This document shows positions 1 through 8,028 of a DNA stretch of 34,278 nt, piece by piece. The notes under the pieces are model-generated. The model saw only the letters and a list, made by a program, of their open reading frames with translations. It did no database searches and had not been told where the DNA came from. A program made the position numbers and the translations under genes. Each line of letters opens with the position of its first letter. The stretch's first letter is position 1. Source of the DNA: JBFMFH01 sp040752275 (GTDB lineage Bacteria > Acidobacteriota > Vicinamibacteria > Vicinamibacterales > JAKQTR01); the NCBI GenBank assembly GCA_040752275.1, contig JBFMFH010000088.1, forward strand, positions 1 through 34,278, given 5' to 3'.

Positions 1-16
1 CCGTTCTCGTGGCGAT

Positions 17-85
17 GCCTAACCTGGCACGCAGCCGACAGCGCGGTGGCCGAGGGCGCGCTGCGGCTGATGCCGGTCGTTAGCC
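17..85 (+). other. Integron attC-like recombination site
   Basis: An R''-type box GCCTAAC (17-23, fits RYYYAAC) and an R'-type box GTTAGCC (79-85, one base off GTTRRRY) flank a folded core. Bases 32-45 pair with 57-69 as a 13-bp stem that leaves A38 extrahelical. Bases 26-29 pair with 71-74 as an L-like box. Bases 24-25 face 75-78 as an unequal unpaired spacer, and 46-56 is the terminal loop. This is the order of elements in an attC site (R, unpaired spacer, L, stem with extrahelical base, loop). The next gene starts 42 bases after the R' box, as in a cassette array. No integrase gene is in view. Confidence 0.55.
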
Positions 86-126
86 CGTAACTCTGAAACG
101 CGACGGAACCTGCCGGACTGAAGAGG

Positions 127-609
127 ATGGCAATCTCAGTGCGACTCGCTCGGCTGTCAGATGCCGATGATATCGCTCGGTTGACGACGCAGCTTGGCTA
201 TGAGTCCGATGCCGCATCCGTGGCGCCAAGACTGGCCCGCCTTCTCTCGCGTCCAGATCAGCAGTTCGTCGTCGCTGAACGTGACGGCCGTGTAGTCGGG
301 TGGGCTCACGCTGTCGTTTCGGAATACGTCGAATTGGACGCGTTCGTCGTAATCGGCGGACTGGTGGTTGAGAGCACTCACCGGAGACAGGGGATCGGCA
401 GTCTGCTGATGCGCGAAGTCGAGGAATGGGCCAGGAAGAAAGGATACTCGATTGTCCGCCTCTGGTCGAGCGTCAGCCGTACCGCCGCGCACGAGTTCTA
501 CCGGGAGCGGGGCTATACCCAGGTCAAGACGCAGTTCTCGTTCGTCAAGTCGCTGAATGAAGATGGAATCGACAGCGTGGCCCAGTTTGTGCCTCGTGTG
601 AGCGAGTGA
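127..609 (+). CDS. GNAT family N-acetyltransferase
   Basis: A 160-residue protein of the GNAT fold, expected to move an acetyl group from acetyl-CoA to an amine on an unidentified substrate. It opens with the usual strand and helix (VRLARLSDADDIARL). The acetyl-CoA loop is visible near residue 87 as HRRQGIGSLLM (R/Q-x-x-G-x-G/A), followed by a helix and the late segment HEFYRERGY typical of the family. Length is normal. The ATG at 127 directly abuts an AAGAGG, which is too close for a good ribosome site, so GTG at 139 is an alternative start. Codons are less GC-biased than in the neighbours and the gene lies just after an attC-like site, so I infer a mobile gene cassette. No second attC is visible between its stop and the permease gene end at 675. 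Confidence 0.85.
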   Translation: MAISVRLARLSDADDIARLTTQLGYESDAASVAPRLARLLSRPDQQFVVAERDGRVVGWAHAVVSEYVELDAFVVIGGLVVESTHRRQGIGSLLMREVEEWARKKGYSIVRLWSSVSRTAAHEFYRERGYTQVKTQFSFVKSLNEDGIDSVAQFVPRVSE

Positions 610-674
610 GGTCCGTGTCGGCGCGCAACATACGGCCACTGGGGCTTCTCCGTCAGGTCCGTGGCACGACGGGG

Positions 675-3101
675 CTACTCCTGGCGCAGGGCGATCAGGG
701 GCTCCACCCGCGCGGCCCGGCGCGCCGGCACGCTCCACGCCACCGCCGCCACGGCGAGCAGCAGCAGCGACACGGCCGCAAACGTCGATGTGTCCGTGCC
801 GGACACGCCGTACAGCAGGCTGCCCAGAAACCTGGTGAGCGCTGCCGCCATGGCGATCCCGACGAGCAGGCCGGCGACCGTGAGCGCCAGCCCCTGGCCG
901 ATCGTCGTCGCGAAGATCCTGGAAGGCCGTGCGCCAAGCGCCATGCGGATGCCGATCTCGCGCGTGCGCGCGCCGACGAGACAGGCGATCACGCCGTAGA
1001 GACCGACGACCGCCAGGAGCAGCGCGACACCCGCGAAGATCCCGAACGCCAGCGTGGCGAACCGGCGGCGTGCGACCGACGCTCCGCGCACGGCGTCCAT
1101 CGTCCTGACGTCGAAGATGGGCAGGTCGGGGTCGACCGCGGCGATCTCGGTCCGGACTTTGCCCGCCAGCGCCATCGGGTCTGTCCCCGCGCGCAGCGCG
1201 ACGCTCACCGAAGGCAAGGCGAAGGGCCACTGGTCGTACGCCAAGTAGAGCGTGGGCTTCGGCGCCCCGTCCAGCGCGCTCGCCGGCACGTCGCCGGCAA
1301 CGCCGACGACTCTCCAGGTGATGGCCGCGAGGTCGGCTGGCCCGCGGAACCTGATGCGCCGATCGAGCGGATCCTGTCCGGGCCAGTAGGTGGAGGCCAT
1401 GGCCTCACTGATGACGACCACCGGCTCGCCGCCTGCACGATCGAAGCCGTCGAGCGATCGGCCGGCCGTCACGGGGATGCGCATGGTCTCCAGGTAGCCC
1501 GGAGACACGTGCCGGACCATCGCGCTCGCGTTCGGGGTGTCGCCGGGCGGCCGGCCTTCCATCGAGAAGCTCCAGTTCTCGAAGTCCCCGGCGAGCGGCA
1601 GGACACTGGCGGCACCGACGGATGCGACCTCCGGCATCGACGCAAGCCGCTCGGTCACCAGCCGATGGGCCTGCGACCCCTGCTCCCGCGCGGGATACCC
1701 CGATGTGGGCAGCGTGTACCGAAAGGTCAGCACGCCTGTCGAATCGAACCCGGGGGATCGCGACCAGACGTTGACGAAGCTGGCCATCAGGAGGCCCGCC
1801 GCGATGAGCAGGACCTCGGCAACGGCCACCTCGCCCACGACGAGCAGACTGCGGACGCGGCTGCGCGTACCGCCCGAGGCCGAGCGTCCCGCCTCCCTCA
1901 GCGAGGAGTTGACGTCGGTCTTCGACGCCTTGAAGGCGGGAACGAGCCCGACGAGCAGCCCCGTCGCAATCGAGGCGAACGCGGTGAACGTCACGACGCG
2001 CCAGTTCATCGCAACCGCGTCGGCGCGCGCGATCGCATCGCCAGCCAGCGTCGGGAGCCACCGCACGCCCCACGCGGCGATCAGCAGACCGGCAGCACCC
2101 CCTGTGAGCCCCAGCAGCAGGCCCTCGGCGAGCGCCTGCGCCACGATCCTCGCCCGGCTGGCCCCGAGCGCCGACCGGACGGCGATGTCACGCGTCCGTG
2201 ACGCGGACTGCGCGAGCAGGATGTTCGCCACGTTCGAGCAGGCGATGAGCAGAACCAGTCCCACCGCCGCCCAGAGGATGAAGACGATGGCCCGGCTGTC
2301 GGAGACGATCGACTCCTGGAGCGACTCGACGCGCGCGTCCCAGCCGTCGTTCGTTGCGGGATGGGCGGCCGCCAGGCGGCGGGCAATCGTGGCCAGTTCG
2401 GTCTGGGCCTGCTCGAGCGTGACGCCGGGCTTCAGCCGCCCGACGGCTCTCGCGAAGTGCCGCCCGCGGTCGCCAGGCACGAGCCGCGGATCGCGAGGCA
2501 GGGGCCGCCACAGGTCGGTTTCGGGCGATGGGAACTGGAACGACGGCGGCATCACACCGACGACCGCGTGGCCGACGCCGTTGAGGCGAACGGTGCGCCC
2601 CACCACGGCCGGATCGCCGCCGAGGTGGTCGCGCCAGAAACGGTGACCAAGGATGACGACCGCGTTCACGGCCTCGCGCGCGTCGTCGGGCCGAAACGCC
2701 CGCCCCAGCATCGGCGCGACGCCGAGCACGTCGAAGAGATCGTCCGACACGACCGCGAAGATCACGCGCTCGGGTGCCGCGCCGCCCGTCAGGTTCGCCG
2801 ACTGCGCGCTGTAGGCCGCCATGCCGGCGAACGTTGTGGCCTGATCGCGCCAGTCCGCAACGTTGTGGACCGAGACCGAGAAGCGTGCAAAGCCCCTGGC
2901 GAGGTGCTGCTCGTAGAGGTTGACGAGCCGGTCTGCCCCAACGAACGGCAGCGGCCGGAGCAGGACCGCGTCCACGACGCTGAAGATGGCGGCGTTGGCC
3001 CCGATGCCGACGGCGCGGGTCAGCACGACCACGACCGTGGTGCCGCGCCCGCGACGCATCATTCGGAGACCGTGCCGCACGAGCTGTCGGATAGCGTCCA
3101 C
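675..3101 (-). CDS. ADOP family ABC-type permease
   Basis: An 808-residue membrane protein with the duplicated MacB-periplasmic-core/FtsX layout of ADOP permeases. A first membrane helix near residues 20-45 contains GIGANAAIFSVVDAVLLRPLP, a family hallmark. A periplasmic domain follows, then an FtsX block with VGLVLLIACSNVANILLAQSA and the cytoplasmic loop RDIAVRSALGAS. A second periplasmic domain and a C-terminal FtsX block (REIGIRMALGARPSRI) end in RRAARVEPLIALRQE. GTG at 3101 is chosen because GGAGG sits 9 bases upstream and the hallmark begins soon after; the open frame extends further upstream without family sequence. It lacks the N-terminal domain found in PadR-linked members and has no ATPase neighbour. 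Function is unknown; efflux or lipid export is only a guess from MacB. Confidence 0.88.
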   Translation of the reverse strand: MDAIRQLVRHGLRMMRRGRGTTVVVVLTRAVGIGANAAIFSVVDAVLLRPLPFVGADRLVNLYEQHLARGFARFSVSVHNVADWRDQATTFAGMAAYSAQSANLTGGAAPERVIFAVVSDDLFDVLGVAPMLGRAFRPDDAREAVNAVVILGHRFWRDHLGGDPAVVGRTVRLNGVGHAVVGVMPPSFQFPSPETDLWRPLPRDPRLVPGDRGRHFARAVGRLKPGVTLEQAQTELATIARRLAAAHPATNDGWDARVESLQESIVSDSRAIVFILWAAVGLVLLIACSNVANILLAQSASRTRDIAVRSALGASRARIVAQALAEGLLLGLTGGAAGLLIAAWGVRWLPTLAGDAIARADAVAMNWRVVTFTAFASIATGLLVGLVPAFKASKTDVNSSLREAGRSASGGTRSRVRSLLVVGEVAVAEVLLIAAGLLMASFVNVWSRSPGFDSTGVLTFRYTLPTSGYPAREQGSQAHRLVTERLASMPEVASVGAASVLPLAGDFENWSFSMEGRPPGDTPNASAMVRHVSPGYLETMRIPVTAGRSLDGFDRAGGEPVVVISEAMASTYWPGQDPLDRRIRFRGPADLAAITWRVVGVAGDVPASALDGAPKPTLYLAYDQWPFALPSVSVALRAGTDPMALAGKVRTEIAAVDPDLPIFDVRTMDAVRGASVARRRFATLAFGIFAGVALLLAVVGLYGVIACLVGARTREIGIRMALGARPSRIFATTIGQGLALTVAGLLVGIAMAAALTRFLGSLLYGVSGTDTSTFAAVSLLLLAVAAVAWSVPARRAARVEPLIALRQE

Positions 3102-3415
3102 GTGGGAGTTCCTCCGGGGGCGGGCGTCCGAACCAGACCTGAACGTTGGACGGGGCTCACGCGCAGAAGGTTGCCACTGCGAGCGCCAGGTTCGAGCCAT
3201 CAACCGGGCCCGGACACCGGGACGAATCGCAGCGACAGATCGATCTGAACCGGGGAGGCGTCGGGGATTCGTGCCGCTTCTCCGGGGAAAGTCACGAGGC
3301 GATTCGGCACGCCGGCGCCGTCGAGCCGAAGCGATGCCGGCGCGCGCCGGGCCACCGGGGCGCTCCCCCGAGTGCGGGGCTCGAGGCGGAGGTTCACGGG
3401 CGGTCCCCGCCGCGG
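3102..3415. other. Intergenic stretch with possible coding remnant
   Basis: This 314-base gap separates two ADOP permease genes on the same strand. The 15 bases before GTG 3101 hold its ribosome site. On the minus strand, 3397 to 3200 is a 65-codon open frame starting at GTG, with peptide-like composition in its second half (RLVTFPGEAARIPDASPVQI). I do not recognise it. It may be the tail of a lost gene or chance coding potential in GC-rich DNA. I see no terminator or promoter that I can defend. Confidence 0.3.
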
Positions 3416-6082
3416 CTACTCGCTCCGCAGTGCGCGCACGGGTTCGACGCCCGTGGCGCGCCGGGCCGGGACCGCCGCCGCGACGCCCGCCACCGCAAGC
3501 ATCACGAGGGCGGTCGTGACGATAGTTTTCGGCGTCGGCGGATCGACGTCCGTCACGAGGTGCCCGAGCAGGCGCCACGCGCCGATCGCTGCGGGCAGGC
3601 CGGCCGCGAGTCCTATCCCCACCCACGTCAACCCCGAGCGTACGACCATGCGCCCCACATCCCCGCGCGTCGCGCCAAGCGCCATCCGCACGCCGATCTC
3701 GCGCGTCCGCTCGGACACGGTGTAAGAGAGGACCGCGGCGAGGCCCATCGCCGCGATCGCGAGCCCCAACAGCGCGAAGCCCGTCATCAGCGTCGCCGAG
3801 AACCGTGGCGCGGCCAGGTCGGTGGCGACGACGTCGGCGAGCGGCCGCACGTTGTACACGACGAGTTCAGGATCGAGCGCGGCCAGTTCCTGCCGGATCG
3901 CCGTGACGATGTCGGGCCTGGAGCCGCTGAGCCGCACCACTTCGGTCAGCGCCCAGTTGCGTTCGCCGGCCATCTGGGCGTGCGGCAGGTAGAGCGTGGG
4001 CGCGGGCGCGAGCCGGTGGTCGTGGTGGACGTCGCGGACGCTGCCGACCACCGTCCAGAACTGGCCCGCGATCCTCATCCGCTTGCCGATCGGGTCGGTG
4101 TCGGGGAAGTAGCGCCGCACGAACGCCTCGCTGACGACCATCGCGCCAGGCCGGTCCGCGCGGTCCGTTCGCTCGAACAGCCGCCCGCGGACGAGCGGGA
4201 TCCGGAGCGCGTCGAAGTAACGGCCGTCCACCACACGGACGTTGGCCGGAGACCAGTCTCCCAGCTCATCGTCTGACCGGCCGGCTACGCGGAACGTCCA
4301 CACGTTGAACTCGCCGCTCACCGGCAGCCGCGACACGCGCCCGCTGGCAGCGACCCCGGGAATCGCATCGAACCGATCGGTCAGCTCGTCGCGCACCCTG
4401 GCGCGCGCCTCGCCATCGGCGTAGCGCGCCGTCGGCAGATTGACCTCGAACGCCAGCACGCCAGTGTCGTCGAAGCCCAGCTCGACCTGCGAGAGCCGCG
4501 TGAACGTCCCGATGAGGAGGACGGCCGCGGCCAAGACGACCACCGAAAGCGCCACCTGTGCCGCCACGAGGCCGCCCGATGCGAAGCGGCGGCGCCCGCC
4601 GCCCGCGCCCTGAGTCCCGCTCCGCAGCAGCGGTTCGAGGCGGCCGGTGAGCACGCGGGCGGCTGCCGGCAGGCCCGCGAGGACCGCAGCGCCGAAGGCG
4701 GCCGTCATCCCGAACAGGAAGACCGTGCGATCGATGACCACGGACTCGGCCCGCACCAGCGCGCCGGGCATCAGCGACAGCAGCGCCTGCACGATCGCCC
4801 ACGCAAGCAGCGCGCCGAGAGCCCCGCCGGCCGCTCCCAGGACGAGCTGCTCGGCCAGCACCTGGCGCACGAGCTGCCAGCGCCCGCATCCCAGCGCGGC
4901 TCGAATGGCCAGGTCGCGTTCGCGCCCCAGACCCCGCGCGAGCACCAGGTGCGAGACGTTGACGCAGGCGATGAGCAGCACCAGCCCGACGGCCCCGAGC
5001 AGGATCATCAACGTCGTGCGCAGGCCGCCCGACGCATCCTCGTGCAGCGAGACGGCAGTCGCCGGGCCCCGCTCGTACGCGCCCTGGTACTCGCGGTTCA
5101 GGGCGGCTGCCACCATCCCGAGTTCCGCATTCGCGCTCGACAGGGTGGCGCCCGGCGCCAGCCGCGCGATGACGCTGATGTAGTGGTTGTGCACGGTCGT
5201 GCTCGTCACGTGGGGCGTCCACACGTCGGCGGTCTCCCCGATCGGATCGCGGAACGTGGCCGGCATGACGCCCACGATCTCCGTCGGCGCGCCGTCGAGC
5301 ATGACGGACCGGCCGACGCAGGACGCGAATCCGCCGCACGCCTGCTCGGCGAGCGCTTCGCTGATGACGGCGAGGTTGGCATCCGGGCGCTCGTCGGTGG
5401 GCGTGAACGTGCGACCGGCGAGCGGGGCCGTCGCCAGCGCCTCGAAGTACCCGGCGGTGACGGACAGCGTCGATACGCGTGTCGCCACGCCCTGTCGCGT
5501 GAGGTCGGCGCCCGTCGGGCGGTAGGTGTACGCGCCGGCCACCGACGCGAAGGACCGCGCCGAGCGCCGCACCGCCGCCAGTGTCGGGCCATCCACGTAT
5601 CCACCGGTGTTCCGATCGGTTCGATCGTACACACGGACGAGCGCGTCCGGATCGGCGTAGGGCAGCGGACGCAGCAGCACGCCATTGACGACGCTGAAGG
5701 TGGCCGTGGCGGCGCCCAGCGCGAGCCCCAGGATGAGCACGACACCGAACGTGTAGCCCGGCGATCGGAGGAGCGTGCGGACGGCGTATCGCAGCTCGTC
5801 GCGGATGCCCGAGAGCGGATTTCTCGCCCGCAGCGGAGGTGGCGGAGGCGCCATCGGGCGCGGGCGATCGGCGAGGCGGATGTCGGCGGCCAGGCGCGGC
5901 CACTCGGGCAGGTCGCGCATGACGCAGGCGCGGGCGTCCTCCGGATCCGTGCCCGCGGCGATCAGGTCGGCCTCGCGCTGGGCGAGGTGCTGCGCGAGTT
6001 CCTCCACGATCTCGGCTTCGCGCGCGGGGTTCTCGGCGGCCTCGCGCAGGTGCTGGCGGACGATGGCGGTCCAGTCGGTCAT
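3416..6082 (-). CDS. ADOP family permease with N-terminal regulatory-type domain
   Basis: An 888-residue ADOP permease of the PadR-linked type. Residues 1-95 form a cytoplasmic domain (EIVEELAQHLAQREADLIAAGTD lies at about 24-46) seen in family members encoded after PadR genes. A proline-rich linker follows. A membrane helix at about 109-135 carries the ADOP hallmark ending in VVNGVLLRPLPY. Then come a periplasmic domain, an FtsX block near 380-440 (GLVLLIACVNVSHLVLARG), a second periplasmic domain, and a last FtsX block (REIGVRMALGATRGDV) ending GVEPVRALRSE. ATG 6082 was chosen because it begins the conserved N-terminal domain and lies 14 bases after the PadR stop; the frame stays open upstream into PadR. 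Probably cotranscribed with and regulated by PadR. No ATPase partner is present. Confidence 0.9.
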   Translation of the reverse strand: MTDWTAIVRQHLREAAENPAREAEIVEELAQHLAQREADLIAAGTDPEDARACVMRDLPEWPRLAADIRLADRPRPMAPPPPPLRARNPLSGIRDELRYAVRTLLRSPGYTFGVVLILGLALGAATATFSVVNGVLLRPLPYADPDALVRVYDRTDRNTGGYVDGPTLAAVRRSARSFASVAGAYTYRPTGADLTRQGVATRVSTLSVTAGYFEALATAPLAGRTFTPTDERPDANLAVISEALAEQACGGFASCVGRSVMLDGAPTEIVGVMPATFRDPIGETADVWTPHVTSTTVHNHYISVIARLAPGATLSSANAELGMVAAALNREYQGAYERGPATAVSLHEDASGGLRTTLMILLGAVGLVLLIACVNVSHLVLARGLGRERDLAIRAALGCGRWQLVRQVLAEQLVLGAAGGALGALLAWAIVQALLSLMPGALVRAESVVIDRTVFLFGMTAAFGAAVLAGLPAAARVLTGRLEPLLRSGTQGAGGGRRRFASGGLVAAQVALSVVVLAAAVLLIGTFTRLSQVELGFDDTGVLAFEVNLPTARYADGEARARVRDELTDRFDAIPGVAASGRVSRLPVSGEFNVWTFRVAGRSDDELGDWSPANVRVVDGRYFDALRIPLVRGRLFERTDRADRPGAMVVSEAFVRRYFPDTDPIGKRMRIAGQFWTVVGSVRDVHHDHRLAPAPTLYLPHAQMAGERNWALTEVVRLSGSRPDIVTAIRQELAALDPELVVYNVRPLADVVATDLAAPRFSATLMTGFALLGLAIAAMGLAAVLSYTVSERTREIGVRMALGATRGDVGRMVVRSGLTWVGIGLAAGLPAAIGAWRLLGHLVTDVDPPTPKTIVTTALVMLAVAGVAAAVPARRATGVEPVRALRSE

Positions 6083-6096
6083 GGTCGGCTCCGGAA

Positions 6097-6435
6097 TCAG
6101 GGCTCGGCGGCCTTGACGCCCGCGACGCGCTGCAGGGCCAGGATGAACGCGCCCCACGTGCCGCGCTGCTCGGCCAGCACCCGCCGGCCAGCGGGCGTCA
6201 GGCGGTAGAAGCGGCGGCGGCGCTGCCCCGCCTGCTCCAGCCAGCGGCCGGTGATGAGGCCGCGCTTCTCGAGACGGTAGAGCGTGGGGTAGAGCGAGGC
6301 GACGTGGAACGAGAGGGTCCCTTCGGATCGCTGCTCGATGAGCTTGCCCAGCTCGTACCCGTGCCGCGGGCGCTCCTCGACGAGGGCAAGGATGAGGAGT
6401 TCGGCGCTGCCCTTCTTGGCTTCCCGGTTCAGCAT
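6097..6435 (-). CDS. PadR family transcriptional regulator
   Basis: A 112-residue winged-helix repressor of the PadR family. It begins NREAKKGSAELLILALVEERPRHGYEL, the standard first helices. The recognition segment and wing follow (SLYPTLYRLEKRGLI, then QRRRRFYRLTPAGRRVLAEQ). A short C-terminal helix supports dimerisation. ATG 6435 is the family-typical start; the frame continues upstream only as non-family sequence. It is the first gene of a pair with the ADOP permease 14 bases downstream. Its start codon lies 6 bases after a -10-like hexamer, with no good ribosome site, so the message may be leaderless. Two CATATATG repeats over the promoter suggest autoregulation. The ligand is unknown. 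Confidence 0.92.
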   Translation of the reverse strand: MLNREAKKGSAELLILALVEERPRHGYELGKLIEQRSEGTLSFHVASLYPTLYRLEKRGLITGRWLEQAGQRRRRFYRLTPAGRRVLAEQRGTWGAFILALQRVAGVKAAEP

Positions 6436-6441
6436 GGGACC

Positions 6442-6470
6442 ACCATATATGGGAGACGCATATATGTAAA
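6442..6470 (-). promoter_or_regulatory. Promoter and candidate operator of the PadR-ADOP operon
   Basis: Read on the minus strand, TTTACA (6470-6465) is followed 17 bases later by TATGGT (6447-6442). The ATG at 6435 lies 6 bases beyond. Two copies of the self-complementary octamer CATATATG, at 6444-6451 and 6459-6466, are spaced 15 bases apart. One overlaps the -10, and the other lies in the spacer and touches the -35. This is consistent with PadR repressing its own operon. Confidence 0.5.
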
Positions 6471-6524
6471 GACCGATGGCGGGCGGGAAAGGTTGCCTGC
6501 GCTCACTGGTCGTGGCGCCCGTCC

Positions 6525-6581
6525 TGTAAAACATGTTTGACATCGCGTCCCCGTCGCGCTAATGTAAAACATGTTAGACAT
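6525..6581 (+). promoter_or_regulatory. Promoter bracketed by two near-identical palindromic operators
   Basis: TGTAAAACATGTTTGACAT (6525-6543) and TGTAAAACATGTTAGACAT (6563-6581) differ at one base. Each is a near-palindrome around ACATGT. The first contains TTGACA (6537-6542). The second overlaps TAATGT (6560-6565), 17 bases downstream of it. The pair therefore covers the -35 and -10 of a plausible sigma-70 promoter for the membrane protein and XRE genes. The XRE regulator encoded downstream is the obvious candidate to bind here. Confidence 0.6.
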
Positions 6582-6627
6582 GCCCGGCCAACGCGCGGGC
6601 GCGATCCCCGGGAGGAGCGGGAGACCC

Positions 6628-7080
6628 ATGGCCAGAGCCGAACAGTATTCGTGGGCGTCACTGGTGACGCTCGTCGTCATCTTCGGGTGGTTCCAGATGC
6701 GCATGCTCGACGGATGGACCATCGTCGATCAGCCGGCTTCGACGCTGTTCGGCATCTACCTCGGCGTGATTGCGGCGGCGACACTCGCCGAGATCGCGAT
6801 CGCCGTCGCGCTCAAGCTCCTGTCGCGCGGCCAGGCCGTCGAGCGGGACGAGCGCGACCTGGCGATCGAGGCCCGGGCGAACCAGAACGAGCGGGTCTTC
6901 ATCATTGCGGCCGTGAACGTGCTCATCTGGCAGATTCTCTGGGAAGGGATGTGGGCGGCACACGCGCGGCCGCCCATCGACTTCACGCGCCTGCCGGCGC
7001 TGTTCTTCGTCCTGTTCGCGCTGCTCTTCGGCGGTGAGATGGTCAAGCGCGTCTCGACGATCTGGCTGTATCGCCGCTGA
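6628..7080 (+). CDS. DUF2178-like four-helix membrane protein
   Basis: A 150-residue integral membrane protein. Four hydrophobic segments are visible, at about residues 8-24, 35-58, 90-108 and 118-138. Between the second and third lies a charged cytoplasmic stretch, VERDERDLAIEARANQNE, like that of DUF2178 proteins. ATG 6628 is preceded by GGAGGAGCGGGAG, which decides the start; an in-frame ATG at 6571 sits inside the second operator. The molecular role of the family is unknown. Members commonly pair with a small XRE regulator, as here, where the regulator begins 145 bases downstream. I infer a two-gene unit controlled by the double-palindrome promoter. Confidence 0.75.
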   Translation: MARAEQYSWASLVTLVVIFGWFQMRMLDGWTIVDQPASTLFGIYLGVIAAATLAEIAIAVALKLLSRGQAVERDERDLAIEARANQNERVFIIAAVNVLIWQILWEGMWAAHARPPIDFTRLPALFFVLFALLFGGEMVKRVSTIWLYRR

Positions 7081-7125
7081 GTCCTTCGAGGCGCAAGTAC
7101 GGCAACGCGTTTGCGCCCTCAGGAC
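7081..7125 (+). repeat. Inverted repeat between membrane protein and XRE genes
   Basis: GTCC...GAGGCGCAA (7081-7096) is complementary to TTGCGCCCTCAGGAC (7111-7125), with one bulge and a 14-base loop. It starts immediately after the membrane protein stop codon. There is no T-run after it, so it may be a partial terminator or an RNA-stabilising hairpin rather than a full intrinsic terminator. Confidence 0.45.
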
Positions 7126-7225
7126 TCAGTGCCGAGCGAGCGGGTAGCACCCGCCGCCTGAATGCAAGACGTCGGCGAATGTGCGAGTCGAAGCACCGAG
7201 GCGCTCGCGGCTGACGGGAGGTCCC

Positions 7226-7450
7226 ATGACCACCGGTAAAGGACGCGTGCTCAACTCGATCCGGGACTACCGGCTGAAGGCCGGCCTGACGCAGGCGGAG
7301 CTGGCCGAGCGCGTCGGCGCCACGCGCCAGACGATCATCGCTATCGAGGCCGAGAAGTACGCGCCGTCGCTCGAACTCGCCTTCCGGATCGCGCGCGCCT
7401 TCGGTGCCCCGTTCGAAGAGGTGTTCGACTTCCGGGAGGATCAGCGGTAG
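7226..7450 (+). CDS. Small XRE-family helix-turn-helix regulator
   Basis: A 74-residue protein consisting of one HTH_3 domain. The motif is clear: YRLKAGLTQAELAERVGATRQTIIAIEAEKYAPSLELAFRIARAFG, with TQAELAERVG as the first helix and TRQTIIAIE as the recognition helix. The end, FEEVFDFREDQ, is typical of the small YozG-like XRE proteins that accompany DUF2178-type membrane proteins. GGGAGGT at 7217-7223 places the start at ATG 7226. Its likely target is the pair of palindromes at 6525-6581, giving negative autoregulation. That pairing is inferred from position and symmetry only. Confidence 0.88.
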   Translation: MTTGKGRVLNSIRDYRLKAGLTQAELAERVGATRQTIIAIEAEKYAPSLELAFRIARAFGAPFEEVFDFREDQR

Positions 7451-7480
7451 TGCGTGCAGCCCACGCCTCGCGGTCCCCGT

Positions 7481-7534
7481 GCAGAATACCTGGCCCAGCG
7501 CGAGACCGACCTCATCGCCGCGGGCGCGGACCCA
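7481..7534 (+). pseudogene. Scrap of an ADOP permease N-terminus
   Basis: On the plus strand the bases read AEYLAQRETDLIAAGADPS. This closely matches AQHLAQREADLIAAGTDPE near the N-terminus of the ADOP permease at 3416-6082, and the nucleotides are also nearly identical over about 45 bases. Nothing of the gene continues on either side. It is a short remnant joined directly to the end of the histidine kinase remnant. Confidence 0.65.
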
Positions 7535-7820
7535 TCAGTTCCAGGTGGCGGCGGCATAGCTGAATCTCGTCGGCCATGTCGATCTCGGGCTGCGCGGCCA
7601 CGCGGCTGATGATGCGGAACTCGTCCGCCAGCGCCTCGACGAGCCGGCCGGCCTTGGCTGGGTCCTGCCCGAACCACGACTGGATGGTCAGCAGCGTGTT
7701 CATCAGGAGGTGCGGCTGAATGGTCTTCTTGAGCAGTTCGGCCTCGAGCCGCTGGGACCGCGAGCGGAGCGCGTGGTAGTCGCGAACCTGATCGCGCAGC
7801 CTGAGTACGATGACGCCCAT
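7535..7820 (-). pseudogene. Remnant of a LytS-type sensor histidine kinase
   Basis: Reading down the minus strand from 7820, the frame encodes the His_kinase (PF06580) core: RLEAELLKKTIQPHLLMNTLLTIQSW, where the histidine of QPH is the expected phosphorylation site. A helix follows (AGRLVEALADEFRIISRVA), then DEIQLCRRHLELM. The membrane or sensor region that should precede it and the ATPase domain that should follow are both missing. The frame then runs into ADOP-derived bases at 7534. I infer a gene fragment with no activity. The match to the family is strong over the roughly 85 residues left. Confidence 0.75.
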
Positions 7821-7950
7821 CAGGCATCACAGCGACACGCCAATGGGAAGCAGGTCGAGCGGGCCCGGCAGCCACGCGGGCATCGCGCCGTCGGTCCTGC
7901 CGCATGGAGACTCCCGCCCGTCGCCGTGTCCCGGCCTGCCTGCCGCCGGC

Positions 7951-8028
7951 TCACCGCGTCGCCGACAATTCGACCACGTGCCCGGGCCGACACGGACCGA
8001 AGGCATTCTGGAACGAGAGCGGTCGTGA
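7951..8028 (-). pseudogene. C-terminal scrap ending in RPGHVVEL-type sequence
   Basis: On the minus strand, 8028 to 7951 reads SRPLSFQNAFGPCRPGHVVELSATR and a stop. The segment FQNAFG-xx-RPGHVVEL recurs, with a frameshift, at 10597-10663. I do not recognise the parent protein. Both copies look like ends of the same lost gene family. It abuts and slightly overlaps the ADOP scrap at 8015-8115. Confidence 0.45.

Noticed and set aside
1735..1765. GAATCGAACCCGGGGG as a tRNA T-arm
   Set aside because: It lies inside a well-supported ADOP coding frame and no acceptor or anticodon stem can be built around it.
606..2201. Long plus-strand open frame opposite the first ADOP permease
   Set aside because: Rich in Arg, Gly, Pro and His with no family pattern. 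It is the expected antisense effect of GC-rich codon bias opposite a real gene.
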